Shown here in pieces: positions 35,884 through 43,657 of a stretch of DNA of 49,810 nucleotides. The stretch is from Pseudomonas sp. GM18 (GTDB taxonomy: Bacteria > Pseudomonadota > Gammaproteobacteria > Pseudomonadales > Pseudomonadaceae). The stretch spans positions 1-49,810 of the forward strand of contig NZ_AKJT01000083.1 of NCBI RefSeq assembly GCF_000282195.1, in the 5' to 3' direction. The position numbers and the translations under genes were made by a program. Within the stretch, counting starts at the first letter, position 1; each line of letters opens with the position of its first letter. The notes beneath the pieces were generated by a model, which worked only from the letters and a program-made list of their open reading frames with translations, was not told the DNA's origin and ran no database searches.

Positions 35884-36204
35884 TTATTTCGAGGCGATGG
35901 CATTCTTCGCCAGGATGGCGTTCGCCAGTTCCATGTCCGTGGCTTGCAGGCCAGGGTTTTCAGCGCGGACTTTCTGCATGGCGGCTTCCAGATAGGGGCC
36001 GCGAATGGCGCCGTCACTGGCGACAAAGCTACCGGCGTCGTCCTGGGCGGCGACGATCAGCTTGTGATCCCTGGAGGTCAGGTAGGACGTACCGGTGGTG
36101 GCACCGGAAGTAAGGACGTTACGCAAAAAGCTGTCATCAGCCATCGCCGAACCGACTTGAAGGGACAACACGGCGAAGGTAGCGACAGCAAGTTTGAGAC
36201 GCAT
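35884..36204 (-). CDS. DUF2388-like small exported protein
   Basis: Secreted or periplasmic protein of 106 residues. Signal peptide MRLKLAVATFAVLSLQ... with cleavage after SAMA near residue 22. The mature part, DDSFLRNVLTSGATTGTSYL with a conserved SRDHKLIVAAQDDAGSFVAS segment, resembles the Pseudomonas-restricted DUF2388 family, whose function is unknown. The ATG at 36204 begins the signal peptide. It is the third gene after qmcA-nfeD on the same strand but 68 bases away, so probably separate. Confidence 0.75.
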   Translation of the reverse strand: MRLKLAVATFAVLSLQVGSAMADDSFLRNVLTSGATTGTSYLTSRDHKLIVAAQDDAGSFVASDGAIRGPYLEAAMQKVRAENPGLQATDMELANAILAKNAIASK

Positions 36205-36272
36205 AAAAGGTGACTCCACTGGGTTTTAACTGCGGGCTTTGATTGCCAATAACCCAATCGAGTTCCGTGACG

Positions 36273-36710
36273 TTAGTCGGCCCGCTCTACCAGTAAAATC
36301 GCCCCTTGTTGCCCGATCACCCGAACACGGCTGCCGGACGCGGTATCAGGCCCTCGGGCCATCCACACGCCGTCGGCGACCTTGATCTTGCCGCGGCCGT
36401 TGACAATCGCTTCGGTGACCACGAACACCTTGCCGATCAGCTCTTGCCCTCGCAGGTTCAGGTTCGGCTGATCGCTGGCCCGCACCACACTGCGCTGACG
36501 TCTCCACCAGTACAGGGCGGTGAGGATCGAAAAAACGGCAAACAACAGCACCTGCCATTCCCAGGGCAAACCCGGTATCAGGAACGTCAGCACGCCGACG
36601 GCGGCAGCTGCCATGCCGATCCACAGCAGATAACCGCCGGCACCGAACACCTCGAGGATCAGCAACACCGTGCCCAGGGCCAGCCAGCTCCAGAACGAAA
36701 ACAGTTCCAT
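36273..36710 (-). CDS. NfeD-like membrane protein
   Basis: Short NfeD (without the ClpP-type protease domain), 145 residues, with about three membrane segments (LALGTVLLILEVFGAGGYLLW, WQVLLFAVFSILTALYWW) and a C-terminal OB-fold domain (GKVFVVTEAIVNGRGKIKVADGVWMARG). Partner of the SPFH protein gene 11 bases upstream; such pairs are implicated in membrane-microdomain quality control. The specific role is not established. Confidence 0.88.
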   Translation of the reverse strand: MELFSFWSWLALGTVLLILEVFGAGGYLLWIGMAAAAVGVLTFLIPGLPWEWQVLLFAVFSILTALYWWRRQRSVVRASDQPNLNLRGQELIGKVFVVTEAIVNGRGKIKVADGVWMARGPDTASGSRVRVIGQQGAILLVERAD

Positions 36711-36721
36711 GGGCAGCGACC

Positions 36722-37636
36722 TCAGCCTTTCTTGCCGTCGAAGGTGGCCTTGACGATTTCGCCGATGCCACCGACTGCACCGATCATCGAACCGGCTTCG
36801 AGCGGCATCAGGATCACTTTGCTGTTGTTGGCCGAAGCCAGTTTGCCCAAGGCATCGATGTACTTCTGTGCGACGAAGTAGTTGACCGCCTGCACGTTAC
36901 CGCCGGCGATGGCTTCGGACACCACTTTGGTGGCCTGGGCTTCGGCCTGGGCCTGACGTTCCCGGGCCTCGGCTTCGAGGAACGCCGCCTGACGGCTGCC
37001 CTCGGCTTCGAGAATCTGCGCCTGCTTCTTGCCTTCGGCGGTGAGGATCGCCGACGCGCGTAAACCTTCGGCTTCCAGAATCTGTGCGCGTTTGATCCGC
37101 TCGGCTTTCATCTGGCCGGACATGGCGGCCATCAGGTCGGCGGGAGGGCTGATGTCCTTGATCTCGATCCGGGTGATCTTGATGCCCCACGGCGCCGTGG
37201 CTTCGTCGACGGTGCGCAGCAGTTTTTCGTTGATGTTGTCGCGCTGGCTGAGCATCGCGTCCAGCTCCATGGAACCGAGCACGGTGCGGATATTGGTTTG
37301 CAACAGATTGCGGACGGCATGTTCGAGGTTGTTCACCTCGTAGGCGGCCTGGGCGGTATTGACCACCTGGAAGAAGCACACGGCGTCGATCTGCACGGTA
37401 GCGTTGTCGGCAGTGATGACTTCCTGAGGCGGAATGTCCAGCACGCTTTCCATCACGTTGATCTTGCGGCCGATGCGGTCCATCACCGGAATGATGATGC
37501 TCAGGCCTGGCTTGAGGGTGTTGGTGTAACGGCCGAAGCGTTCGACCGTCCATTCAAACCCTTGGGGCACCACTTTGAAGCCCATGAAAAGGATAGCCAC
37601 GACCAGCGCGACGAAGAGAATCAGTGCAATGCTCAT
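36722..37636 (-). CDS. SPFH/stomatin-like protein (QmcA type)
   Basis: Membrane-anchored scaffold of the prohibitin/stomatin family, 304 residues. N-terminal membrane helix (ALILFVALVVAILFMGF), then the SPFH domain (VPQGFEWTVERFGRYTNTLKPG, VMESVLDIPPQEVIT) and a glutamate/alanine-rich coiled coil (ILEAEGLRASAILTAEG). The start at 37636 places the helix at the N-terminus; the frame is open upstream only because of repeat sequence. Forms a pair with nfeD. Confidence 0.9.
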   Translation of the reverse strand: MSIALILFVALVVAILFMGFKVVPQGFEWTVERFGRYTNTLKPGLSIIIPVMDRIGRKINVMESVLDIPPQEVITADNATVQIDAVCFFQVVNTAQAAYEVNNLEHAVRNLLQTNIRTVLGSMELDAMLSQRDNINEKLLRTVDEATAPWGIKITRIEIKDISPPADLMAAMSGQMKAERIKRAQILEAEGLRASAILTAEGKKQAQILEAEGSRQAAFLEAEARERQAQAEAQATKVVSEAIAGGNVQAVNYFVAQKYIDALGKLASANNSKVILMPLEAGSMIGAVGGIGEIVKATFDGKKG

Positions 37637-37729
37637 AACGGTCCCTGTCCAGTCTGGTTGAGTTGCGATGACCAGAGTGTAGGGCAAAAGGCTCGTATGC
37701 GACTTTGGGGAAGCATCCGAGCGCAATCC

Positions 37730-37860
37730 GTAGCAGCTGGCGAAGCCTGCGTTCGGCTGCGAAGCAGTCGTGAATCCGGCTGATGCGGTCTGTCTGACGC
37801 ACCGCAAGTTCTGGTTTTACGACTGCTGCGCAGCCGAACGCAGGCTTCGCCAGCTGCTAC
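37730..37860. repeat. Long inverted repeat between qmcA and the secretion ATPase gene
   Basis: Two 42-base arms (37730-37771 and 37819-37860) that differ at one position, separated by 47 bases. The sequence GTAGCAGCTGGCGAAGCCTG... is a different element from the REP and four-hairpin families elsewhere in the window. Confidence 0.8.
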
Positions 37861-37892
37861 AAAAAGAAGTGTGCGGCATTAGAGGTCATGGT

Positions 37893-39677
37893 CTATCTCT
37901 GCTCACTCTGCGGTGTCACTCGCAACACCTCTTCGATCGTGGTCAAACCCGCCGCCACTTTCTGTGCCCCCGACAACCGCAAACTGCGCATGCCTTCCTT
38001 GAACGCCTGACGCCGGACCGCCAGCAAATCGGTGTCGGGGTTGATCAGCGCTTTGATGCCGTCCGTCAGCTGCATGATTTCGTAAACCCCGGCGCGACCG
38101 CGATAGCCGGTTTCGCGGCATTCCAGGCAACCGATGGCGCGCTGGGCATTGGTCGGCAGTGGCGCTTGCCAGGGCCGGGTCAGGGTTTGCCAGTCGTCTT
38201 CGCCCAATGTTAAGGGCGCCTTGCAGTGAGGGCATAACGTACGAACTAGACGCTGGGCCATGACCCCGAGCACCGTGGCCTTGATCAGGTAATGCGGTAC
38301 GCCGAGTTCCAGCAGGCGGCTGATGGCGCTCGGGGCATCGTTGGTGTGCAACGTCGACAGCACCAGGTGGCCGGTGAGTGCGGCCTGAATTGCCATCTCG
38401 GCGGTTTCGAGGTCGCGGATCTCGCCGATCATGATGATGTCCGGGTCTTGCCGCATCAGTGCGCGCACGCCGGCGGCAAAGGTCAGGTCGATGTTGTGTT
38501 GGACCTGCATCTGATTGAACGCCGGCTCGACCATTTCGATCGGGTCTTCGATGGTGCAGAGGTTGACCTCCGGTGTCGCCAGTTTCTTGAGGGTGGTGTA
38601 CAGCGTGGTGGTCTTGCCCGAACCGGTCGGCCCGGTCACCAGAATGATGCCGTTTGGCTGGCGGATCATGTCTTGCCAGCGGCGCAGGTCATCGGCGGAA
38701 AAACCCAGTTGATCGAAGTCCTTGAGCAGCACTTCCGGGTCGAAGATCCGCATGACCATCTTCTCGCCGAACGCTGTCGGTAATGTCGATAATCGCAGCT
38801 CGACTTCGCCGCCGTCGGGGGTCTTGGTCTTGACCCGGCCGTCCTGGGGTTTGCGCTTTTCCGCGACGTTCATCCGCCCCAGGCTTTTCAGGCGGCTGAC
38901 GATGGCCATGGTCACCTGCGGCGGGAATTGATAGACGTTGTGCAGCACGCCGTCGATGCGAAAACGCACCGTGCCTTGCTCGCGCCGGGGCTCGATGTGG
39001 ATATCGCTGGCCCGCTGCTGGAACGCGTACTGGAACAGCCAGTCGACGATGTTGACGATGTGCGCATCGTTGGCGTCCGGCTCCTGGTCGCTGGCGCCGA
39101 GGTTGAGCAACTGTTCGAAGTTGCCCAGGTTGCTTGTCTGCTGATCGGCGTTGGTGGCGCCGGTGACCGATTTGGCCAGGCGGAAAAACTCCACGCTGAA
39201 GCGCTGGATGTCCACCGGGTTGGCTACCACGCGCTTGATCGGCAGTTTCAACACATGGGTCAGGTCGGCTTCCCAGCCGCTGACGAAGGGCTGGGCGCTG
39301 GCCACGGTGACGGCATCGCGGTCGATGGACACCGCCAGAATCTTGTGGCGCTGGGCGAAGGCATAGGACATCAGCGGCGTAATGGCGGCGACGTTGATTT
39401 TCAGTGGGTCGATGCGCAAGTACGGCTGGCCGGCCTGCTGGGACAGCCATAGCGTCAGGCTTTCCAGATCGAGGTGTTTACCGGGACGGCTGAGGTCGTC
39501 CAGGTGTTGGCTGGCGATGAACTCCAGCGGGTGTTGCTGACCATTGGTGGCGTGACGGCGGCGGGCGTTGAGTGCGTGTTCGGCCGAGTCCTGGCTGACA
39601 AAGCCCTGGGCGACCAGTTCACGCAGCAAATCGTTAAGGTCCAGCCAGCGGTCCTGAGTGGCAAGTTGAACGGACAT
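37893..39677 (-). CDS. GspE/PilB-type secretion ATPase (orphan)
   Basis: Hexameric ATPase of the type II secretion/type IV pilus superfamily, 594 residues. An N-terminal MshEN-like domain precedes the catalytic core: Walker A GPTGSGKTTT near residue 348, Asp box CTIEDPIE, Walker B IIMIGEIRDLETAEMA and His box TGHLVLSTLHTND. A CxxC...CxxC zinc motif (CPHC, CLEC) lies near residue 500. No secretin, pseudopilin or inner-membrane platform gene is adjacent, so its partner machine is unknown. Confidence 0.9.
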   Translation of the reverse strand: MSVQLATQDRWLDLNDLLRELVAQGFVSQDSAEHALNARRRHATNGQQHPLEFIASQHLDDLSRPGKHLDLESLTLWLSQQAGQPYLRIDPLKINVAAITPLMSYAFAQRHKILAVSIDRDAVTVASAQPFVSGWEADLTHVLKLPIKRVVANPVDIQRFSVEFFRLAKSVTGATNADQQTSNLGNFEQLLNLGASDQEPDANDAHIVNIVDWLFQYAFQQRASDIHIEPRREQGTVRFRIDGVLHNVYQFPPQVTMAIVSRLKSLGRMNVAEKRKPQDGRVKTKTPDGGEVELRLSTLPTAFGEKMVMRIFDPEVLLKDFDQLGFSADDLRRWQDMIRQPNGIILVTGPTGSGKTTTLYTTLKKLATPEVNLCTIEDPIEMVEPAFNQMQVQHNIDLTFAAGVRALMRQDPDIIMIGEIRDLETAEMAIQAALTGHLVLSTLHTNDAPSAISRLLELGVPHYLIKATVLGVMAQRLVRTLCPHCKAPLTLGEDDWQTLTRPWQAPLPTNAQRAIGCLECRETGYRGRAGVYEIMQLTDGIKALINPDTDLLAVRRQAFKEGMRSLRLSGAQKVAAGLTTIEEVLRVTPQSEQR

Positions 39678-39778
39678 GCGGGCTCCTTATGAACAACCGT
39701 TCGCAAAGGATAGCCGCGCTCCCGCAGACCGTTGGGCCACTACCGGACCAACACGTGTCGGGTTTTTCAGGGCTTTTT

Positions 39779-40117
39779 TTAACCAGCCGCCTGAACCGGC
39801 TCTTGCCACGCCGAATCAGCGGCTTGCAGATTCACCGAGCAGACGCTGATCAGGTTACGCAATTTTTCCGCGATCACCTGGGCTCGGTGCCAGCTCAGGC
39901 CGTCCATGACGATGTCGATCGACAGCAGATCGTCCAGGCGCTGCACGTTGACCTGCTGCGGCGTCAGAAACTGCAAGGCGAACAGGTTGAGCGCGCGGCA
40001 CAGCAGATCCGGCTCGGCCTCGGCCAGCAGTTGATATTGAACGCGGCAGTGGGCGTTGCTGACGTTCCAGACATCGGCGCGGGCGGGCGGGGTGTTCACG
40101 GCTTCAAGGGGCGGCAT
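39779..40117 (-). CDS. Small ACT-like domain protein
   Basis: Uncharacterised 112-residue protein. The middle (VQYQLLAEAEPDLLCRALNL, then VNVQRLDDLLSIDIVMD and AQVIAEKLRNLISVCSVNL) fits the beta-alpha-beta-beta-alpha-beta pattern of an ACT domain, closest by eye to IlvM-type acetolactate synthase small subunits. It is divergent from an Lrp/AsnC gene whose RAM domain has a related fold. A role as a ligand-binding or regulatory subunit is inference; no acetolactate synthase gene is nearby. Confidence 0.6.
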   Translation of the reverse strand: MPPLEAVNTPPARADVWNVSNAHCRVQYQLLAEAEPDLLCRALNLFALQFLTPQQVNVQRLDDLLSIDIVMDGLSWHRAQVIAEKLRNLISVCSVNLQAADSAWQEPVQAAG

Positions 40118-40243
40118 GGTCGGGCTCCAAAATCACTGGAGGAATTTTTACATTCGGTGCCGGGTATTTCTTATCTATGATTGGGTGTATTGACGATTTA
40201 TCGAATCGATCAATTCAAGATCATATTAATTTCGGGTTTTTCT

Positions 40244-40714
40244 ATGCATAGCGAGCTGGATGGCTACGACCGCAAGATTCTCGCGTTGCTGCAAGAGGAC
40301 GCTTCGCTTTCCAGCGCGCAGATCGCCGAACAGGTGGGGCTCTCGCAGTCGCCGTGCTGGCGGCGGATTCAGCGGATGAAGGAGGAGGGGATCATTCGTG
40401 GTCAGGTGACGTTGCTTGACCGCAAGAAAATCGGCCTCAACACGCAGATCTTCGCCGAGATCAAACTCAACGCCCACGGACGTTCGAACTTCACCGAATT
40501 CACCGAGGCGATTCGCGGTTTTCCCGAAGTGCTGGAATGTTATGTGCTGATGGGGGCGGTGGATTTCTTGCTGCGGATCGTCACGGCGGACATCGAGGCT
40601 TATGAGCGCTTCTTCTTCGAGAAGCTGTCGATGGTGCCGGGGATTCAGGAGGTCAACTCGATCGTGGCTTTGTCGGAAATCAAATCCACGACGAGTTTGC
40701 CGGTGTTGCGCTGA
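40244..40714 (+). CDS. Lrp/AsnC-family transcriptional regulator
   Basis: Amino-acid-responsive DNA-binding protein of 156 residues. N-terminal HTH (LDGYDRKILALLQEDASLSS, AEQVGLSQSPCWRRIQRMK) and C-terminal RAM domain (FAEIKLNAHGRSNFTEF, YVLMGAVDFLLRIVTADI). The ATG at 40244 sits right before the HTH; 21 upstream codons are non-family-like. It is divergent from the ACT-like gene with 126 bases between them, so it may regulate that gene and itself. Confidence 0.9.
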   Translation: MHSELDGYDRKILALLQEDASLSSAQIAEQVGLSQSPCWRRIQRMKEEGIIRGQVTLLDRKKIGLNTQIFAEIKLNAHGRSNFTEFTEAIRGFPEVLECYVLMGAVDFLLRIVTADIEAYERFFFEKLSMVPGIQEVNSIVALSEIKSTTSLPVLR

Positions 40715-40723
40715 CCCTACACT

Positions 40724-40829
40724 GATCGTTCCCACGCTCTGTGTGGTAATGCCTCAAGGGACGCTCCGCGTCCAGGTGACGCGGAGCGTCACCGGCTGCA
40801 TTCCCACGCGGGAGCGTGGGAACGATCAT
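40724..40829. repeat. Four-hairpin palindromic repeat, copy 3
   Basis: Same layout with drift in the left arm (GCTCTGTGTGG); inner GGGACGC-TCC-GCGTCC and GTGACGC-GGA-GCGTCAC. It fills the convergent gap between the Lrp-type gene and the CYTH-CHAD gene. Confidence 0.85.
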
Positions 40830-40839
40830 CATCGCGGTA

Positions 40840-42207
40840 TTACATGCGCAGCAGAGTCTTCCAGGCACGGTTCTGATACACCGCAATCGCCTGCTGCTTG
40901 CGCGCATCCAGCGACTCATCGGTGATCGGCTCGTTAGCTAGCAGGGCAAGCTGTTTCAGCTCGCCATACAGGCGATCCATTTCCGGGATGTCCAGCACGC
41001 TACGGGCATGGTGCAGCCAGGCCTGGATGCGCTCGATGCGCGGCAGTTGCTCGGCCAGGTCTTCCGGCTGTTGCTGGTAACGCTGCAATTGCAGCGAGTT
41101 GGCTTCTTCGCCCAGCAGGCGTGGCAGCCAGCTGCCCAGTTGCGCGGCGCCCTGGCGATTGCCGCGGGTGTTGCGATCGGCAGCCCAGGTGCGGGCCAGC
41201 AACCAGCGTGAAGTGTTCAGCGAGAACAGGCCCCAGCGCGGGTCTTCCAGCTCTTCGAGGAACTGCTCCGGCGCGGCTTTGCGCACGTCTTCGTCGTCCA
41301 GGCCGGCTTGTACCAGCGGGCGCCAGTCTTCCAGCAAGGCATCCAGTGCGACCCGCAGATCGTGAGTCGACTGACGTGGCGCGGCCTGACCGAGGCTGCT
41401 GATCAGCGCGCGCATTTCAGCGAGGTTTTCGACCCAGTCCTGCAACAGACGCCAGTGGCCATTGAAGCGATACTGCTCGGCCAGACGTTGGCTGCTGCTG
41501 AGCAAATGCCAACTCAGGGCGGCGAACGCATCGTCCAGTGGCATTTCGGCGGTGATCTGCGGTGCCGGCAAGCTCAGCGAATAGCTGTTGGCGTCGAACA
41601 GGCGATAACCGCGTTCGGCCTTGCTGATGTCGCATGGCATCAGCGGCAGCGTCGCGGCCAGTTCGGCGGCCAGTTCCAGCAGCGCGGCCGGTTCGCCTTC
41701 GCGCAGTTCCAGTTCCAGCTCGCAGATTTCTTCTTTCTGCTTGCCGACTACCACGTGGCCCAGGTCCAGCGCGGCTTCGATGACCACTTTGGTCTTGCCA
41801 CGGCCCCAGGCGATTTCCGCGCGTTCACGCACGAAATCGGTGGTGAAGATGGCTTTCAGGGTTTTCTTGTCCAGTTCGGCCAACTGCTCGGGCCAGCATT
41901 CGCCGTCGAGCTTCTTCACATCGAGTTTGGCTTTGGGCAGGTGCCAGTCGTACTCGTGACGCTCGGACAGACCGGCGACGCTCTGGCCACGGGTCTTGAG
42001 GGTCTGAATCACTTCTTCGCCATCGCGGCGCAGGCGCAGGGCAACCTTGGCGCGGGCCAGGTCGCGCTCGGGCGTGTCGAAGTACTGGTTCATCAACTCA
42101 CGGCGTTCCCAGCCACTTTTGTTGCGTTTTTTCAGTAACGGGTGCTCGCGCAGGGCGGCGAGGGTTTCGCGGCTGACGCGGAGTTTGATTTCGGTTTCTT
42201 TCTGCAT
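40840..42207 (-). CDS. CYTH-CHAD domain protein (inorganic triphosphatase)
   Basis: Hydrolyses triphosphate or binds polyphosphate. The 455-residue protein starts MQKETEIKLRVS with the CYTH ExExK motif, and the tunnel-fold CYTH domain runs to about residue 200. The second half is a helical CHAD domain with conserved histidines (STHDLRVALD; WLHHARSVLD). CHAD domains associate with polyphosphate granules, which fits the polyphosphate genes at the other end of this window only by theme. Similar to E. coli YgiF. Confidence 0.88.
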   Translation of the reverse strand: MQKETEIKLRVSRETLAALREHPLLKKRNKSGWERRELMNQYFDTPERDLARAKVALRLRRDGEEVIQTLKTRGQSVAGLSERHEYDWHLPKAKLDVKKLDGECWPEQLAELDKKTLKAIFTTDFVRERAEIAWGRGKTKVVIEAALDLGHVVVGKQKEEICELELELREGEPAALLELAAELAATLPLMPCDISKAERGYRLFDANSYSLSLPAPQITAEMPLDDAFAALSWHLLSSSQRLAEQYRFNGHWRLLQDWVENLAEMRALISSLGQAAPRQSTHDLRVALDALLEDWRPLVQAGLDDEDVRKAAPEQFLEELEDPRWGLFSLNTSRWLLARTWAADRNTRGNRQGAAQLGSWLPRLLGEEANSLQLQRYQQQPEDLAEQLPRIERIQAWLHHARSVLDIPEMDRLYGELKQLALLANEPITDESLDARKQQAIAVYQNRAWKTLLRM

Positions 42208-42364
42208 GGCCGGAAAATCCAGGATCGGGAGCGCAGCCGGGGGAATGTGTGGCTGCCAAGGTCGTGCAGTGTACAGGACTCGTTCATCCTACGCGCCGCG
42301 ACGGTTTATTCCTGTCGCCGGATGGTTCTATGATGGACTTCAATTCGGGAGTTGGGAGTCAGCG

Positions 42365-43522
42365 ATGCCTTTGCCGTCCATGAAAGATCAGTTCGCTGCG
42401 CTGATCGCCGCGCCGTCTGTCAGCTGTACCCAACCCAGCCTGGATCAAACCAATCGGCCGGTCATCGACTTGTTGGCGACATGGCTCGGGGATCTGGGTT
42501 TTGCCTGCGATATCCAGCAGGTCAGCCCCGGCAAATTCAACCTGCTGGCCAGTTTCGGCACAGGCCCCGGCGGCCTGGTGCTGGCCGGTCACAGTGATAC
42601 GGTGCCGTACGACGCGGCGCTGTGGCAGACCGACCCGCTGAAACTGACGGAAGTGGACGGCCGTTGGGTCGGCCTGGGCAGTTGCGACATGAAGGGCTTT
42701 TTCGCCCTGGTCATCGAAGCCGTCAAACCCTTGCTCGACCAACCATTCAAGCAACCCTTGCTGATTCTTGCGACCTGCGATGAAGAAAGCTCGATGTCGG
42801 GTGCGCGTGCCTTGGCCGAAGCCGGGCGGCCACTAGGTCGTGCGGCGGTGATTGGCGAGCCGACGGGGTTGAAGCCGATCCGCCTGCACAAAGGCGTGAT
42901 GATGGAGCGCATCGACATCCTCGGTCAGAGTGGCCATTCCTCGGACCCGAGCCTGGGCCATAGCGCCCTCGAAGCCATGCACGATGCCATCGGCGAACTG
43001 CGCGGCTTGCGCCTGGCGTGGCAGCGGGAATTTCGTAATCCGCAGTTCAGCGTGCCGCAGCCGACCATGAATTTCGGCTGCATTCACGGCGGCGATAACC
43101 CCAACCGTATCTGCGGCCAGTGCTCACTGGAGTTTGACCTGCGCCCGCTGCCGGGCATGGATCCCGGCGCCCTGCGCGCAGCGATCTTGCAGAAGCTCAA
43201 CCCCATTGCCGAGCGGCACCAGGTGAAGATCGATTACGCGCCGCTGTTCCCCGAAGTCCCGCCCTTCGAGCAGGCCGAGGACTCGGAATTGGTGAGGATC
43301 GCCGAAAAGCTCACCGGCCATCGCGCCGAAGCAGTGGCGTTCGGCACAGAAGCGCCTTATCTTCAGCGCCTTGGCTGCGAAACATTGGTCTTGGGCCCCG
43401 GCGACATCGCCTGTGCCCACCAGCCGGGTGAATACCTCGAAATGTCACGTTTGCAGCCTACCGTGCATCTATTACGTCAACTGATCGAACATTACTGCCT
43501 GACGCCGGCGTCGCTCGTATAA
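42365..43522 (+). CDS. argE: Acetylornithine deacetylase
   Basis: M20-family metallohydrolase, 385 residues, converting N-acetylornithine to ornithine. Metal and catalytic residues are visible in LAGHSDTVP, GLGSCDMKG and the glutamate pair CDEESSMSGA. The start MPLPSMKDQFAALIAAPSVS matches Pseudomonas ArgE and has GGGAG upstream; the frame is open 106 codons further without support. Pseudomonas can also recycle acetyl groups through ArgJ, so the in vivo weight of this enzyme is uncertain. argA follows in the same direction. Confidence 0.9.
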   Translation: MPLPSMKDQFAALIAAPSVSCTQPSLDQTNRPVIDLLATWLGDLGFACDIQQVSPGKFNLLASFGTGPGGLVLAGHSDTVPYDAALWQTDPLKLTEVDGRWVGLGSCDMKGFFALVIEAVKPLLDQPFKQPLLILATCDEESSMSGARALAEAGRPLGRAAVIGEPTGLKPIRLHKGVMMERIDILGQSGHSSDPSLGHSALEAMHDAIGELRGLRLAWQREFRNPQFSVPQPTMNFGCIHGGDNPNRICGQCSLEFDLRPLPGMDPGALRAAILQKLNPIAERHQVKIDYAPLFPEVPPFEQAEDSELVRIAEKLTGHRAEAVAFGTEAPYLQRLGCETLVLGPGDIACAHQPGEYLEMSRLQPTVHLLRQLIEHYCLTPASLV

Positions 43523-43562
43523 ATTGCCCGTGTCACAACCCGTACTTATGAGGAGAGCGCGC

Positions 43563-43589
43563 GTGTCGCCAAGCCTGTTCCGACGATAA
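43563..43589 (+). CDS. Putative arginine leader peptide before argA
   Basis: GTG start with AGGAG seven bases upstream encodes MSPSLFRR, ending in two consecutive CGA arginine codons and TAA. The frame also reads from an ATG at 43548 as MRRARVSPSLFRR (5 arginines in 13 residues), though that start has no ribosome site. GCCTGT (43573-43578) inside the coding part can pair with ACAGGC (43644-43649) next to the argA start. Leader-controlled translation is inference; no rho-independent terminator was found. Confidence 0.45.
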   Translation: MSPSLFRR

Positions 43590-43657
43590 CCATCAGCCCG
43601 CTGTGCGTTTACTGCGTTACTCTTTTTTCGGCTGCTATTTATTACAGGCCCAGGTTC

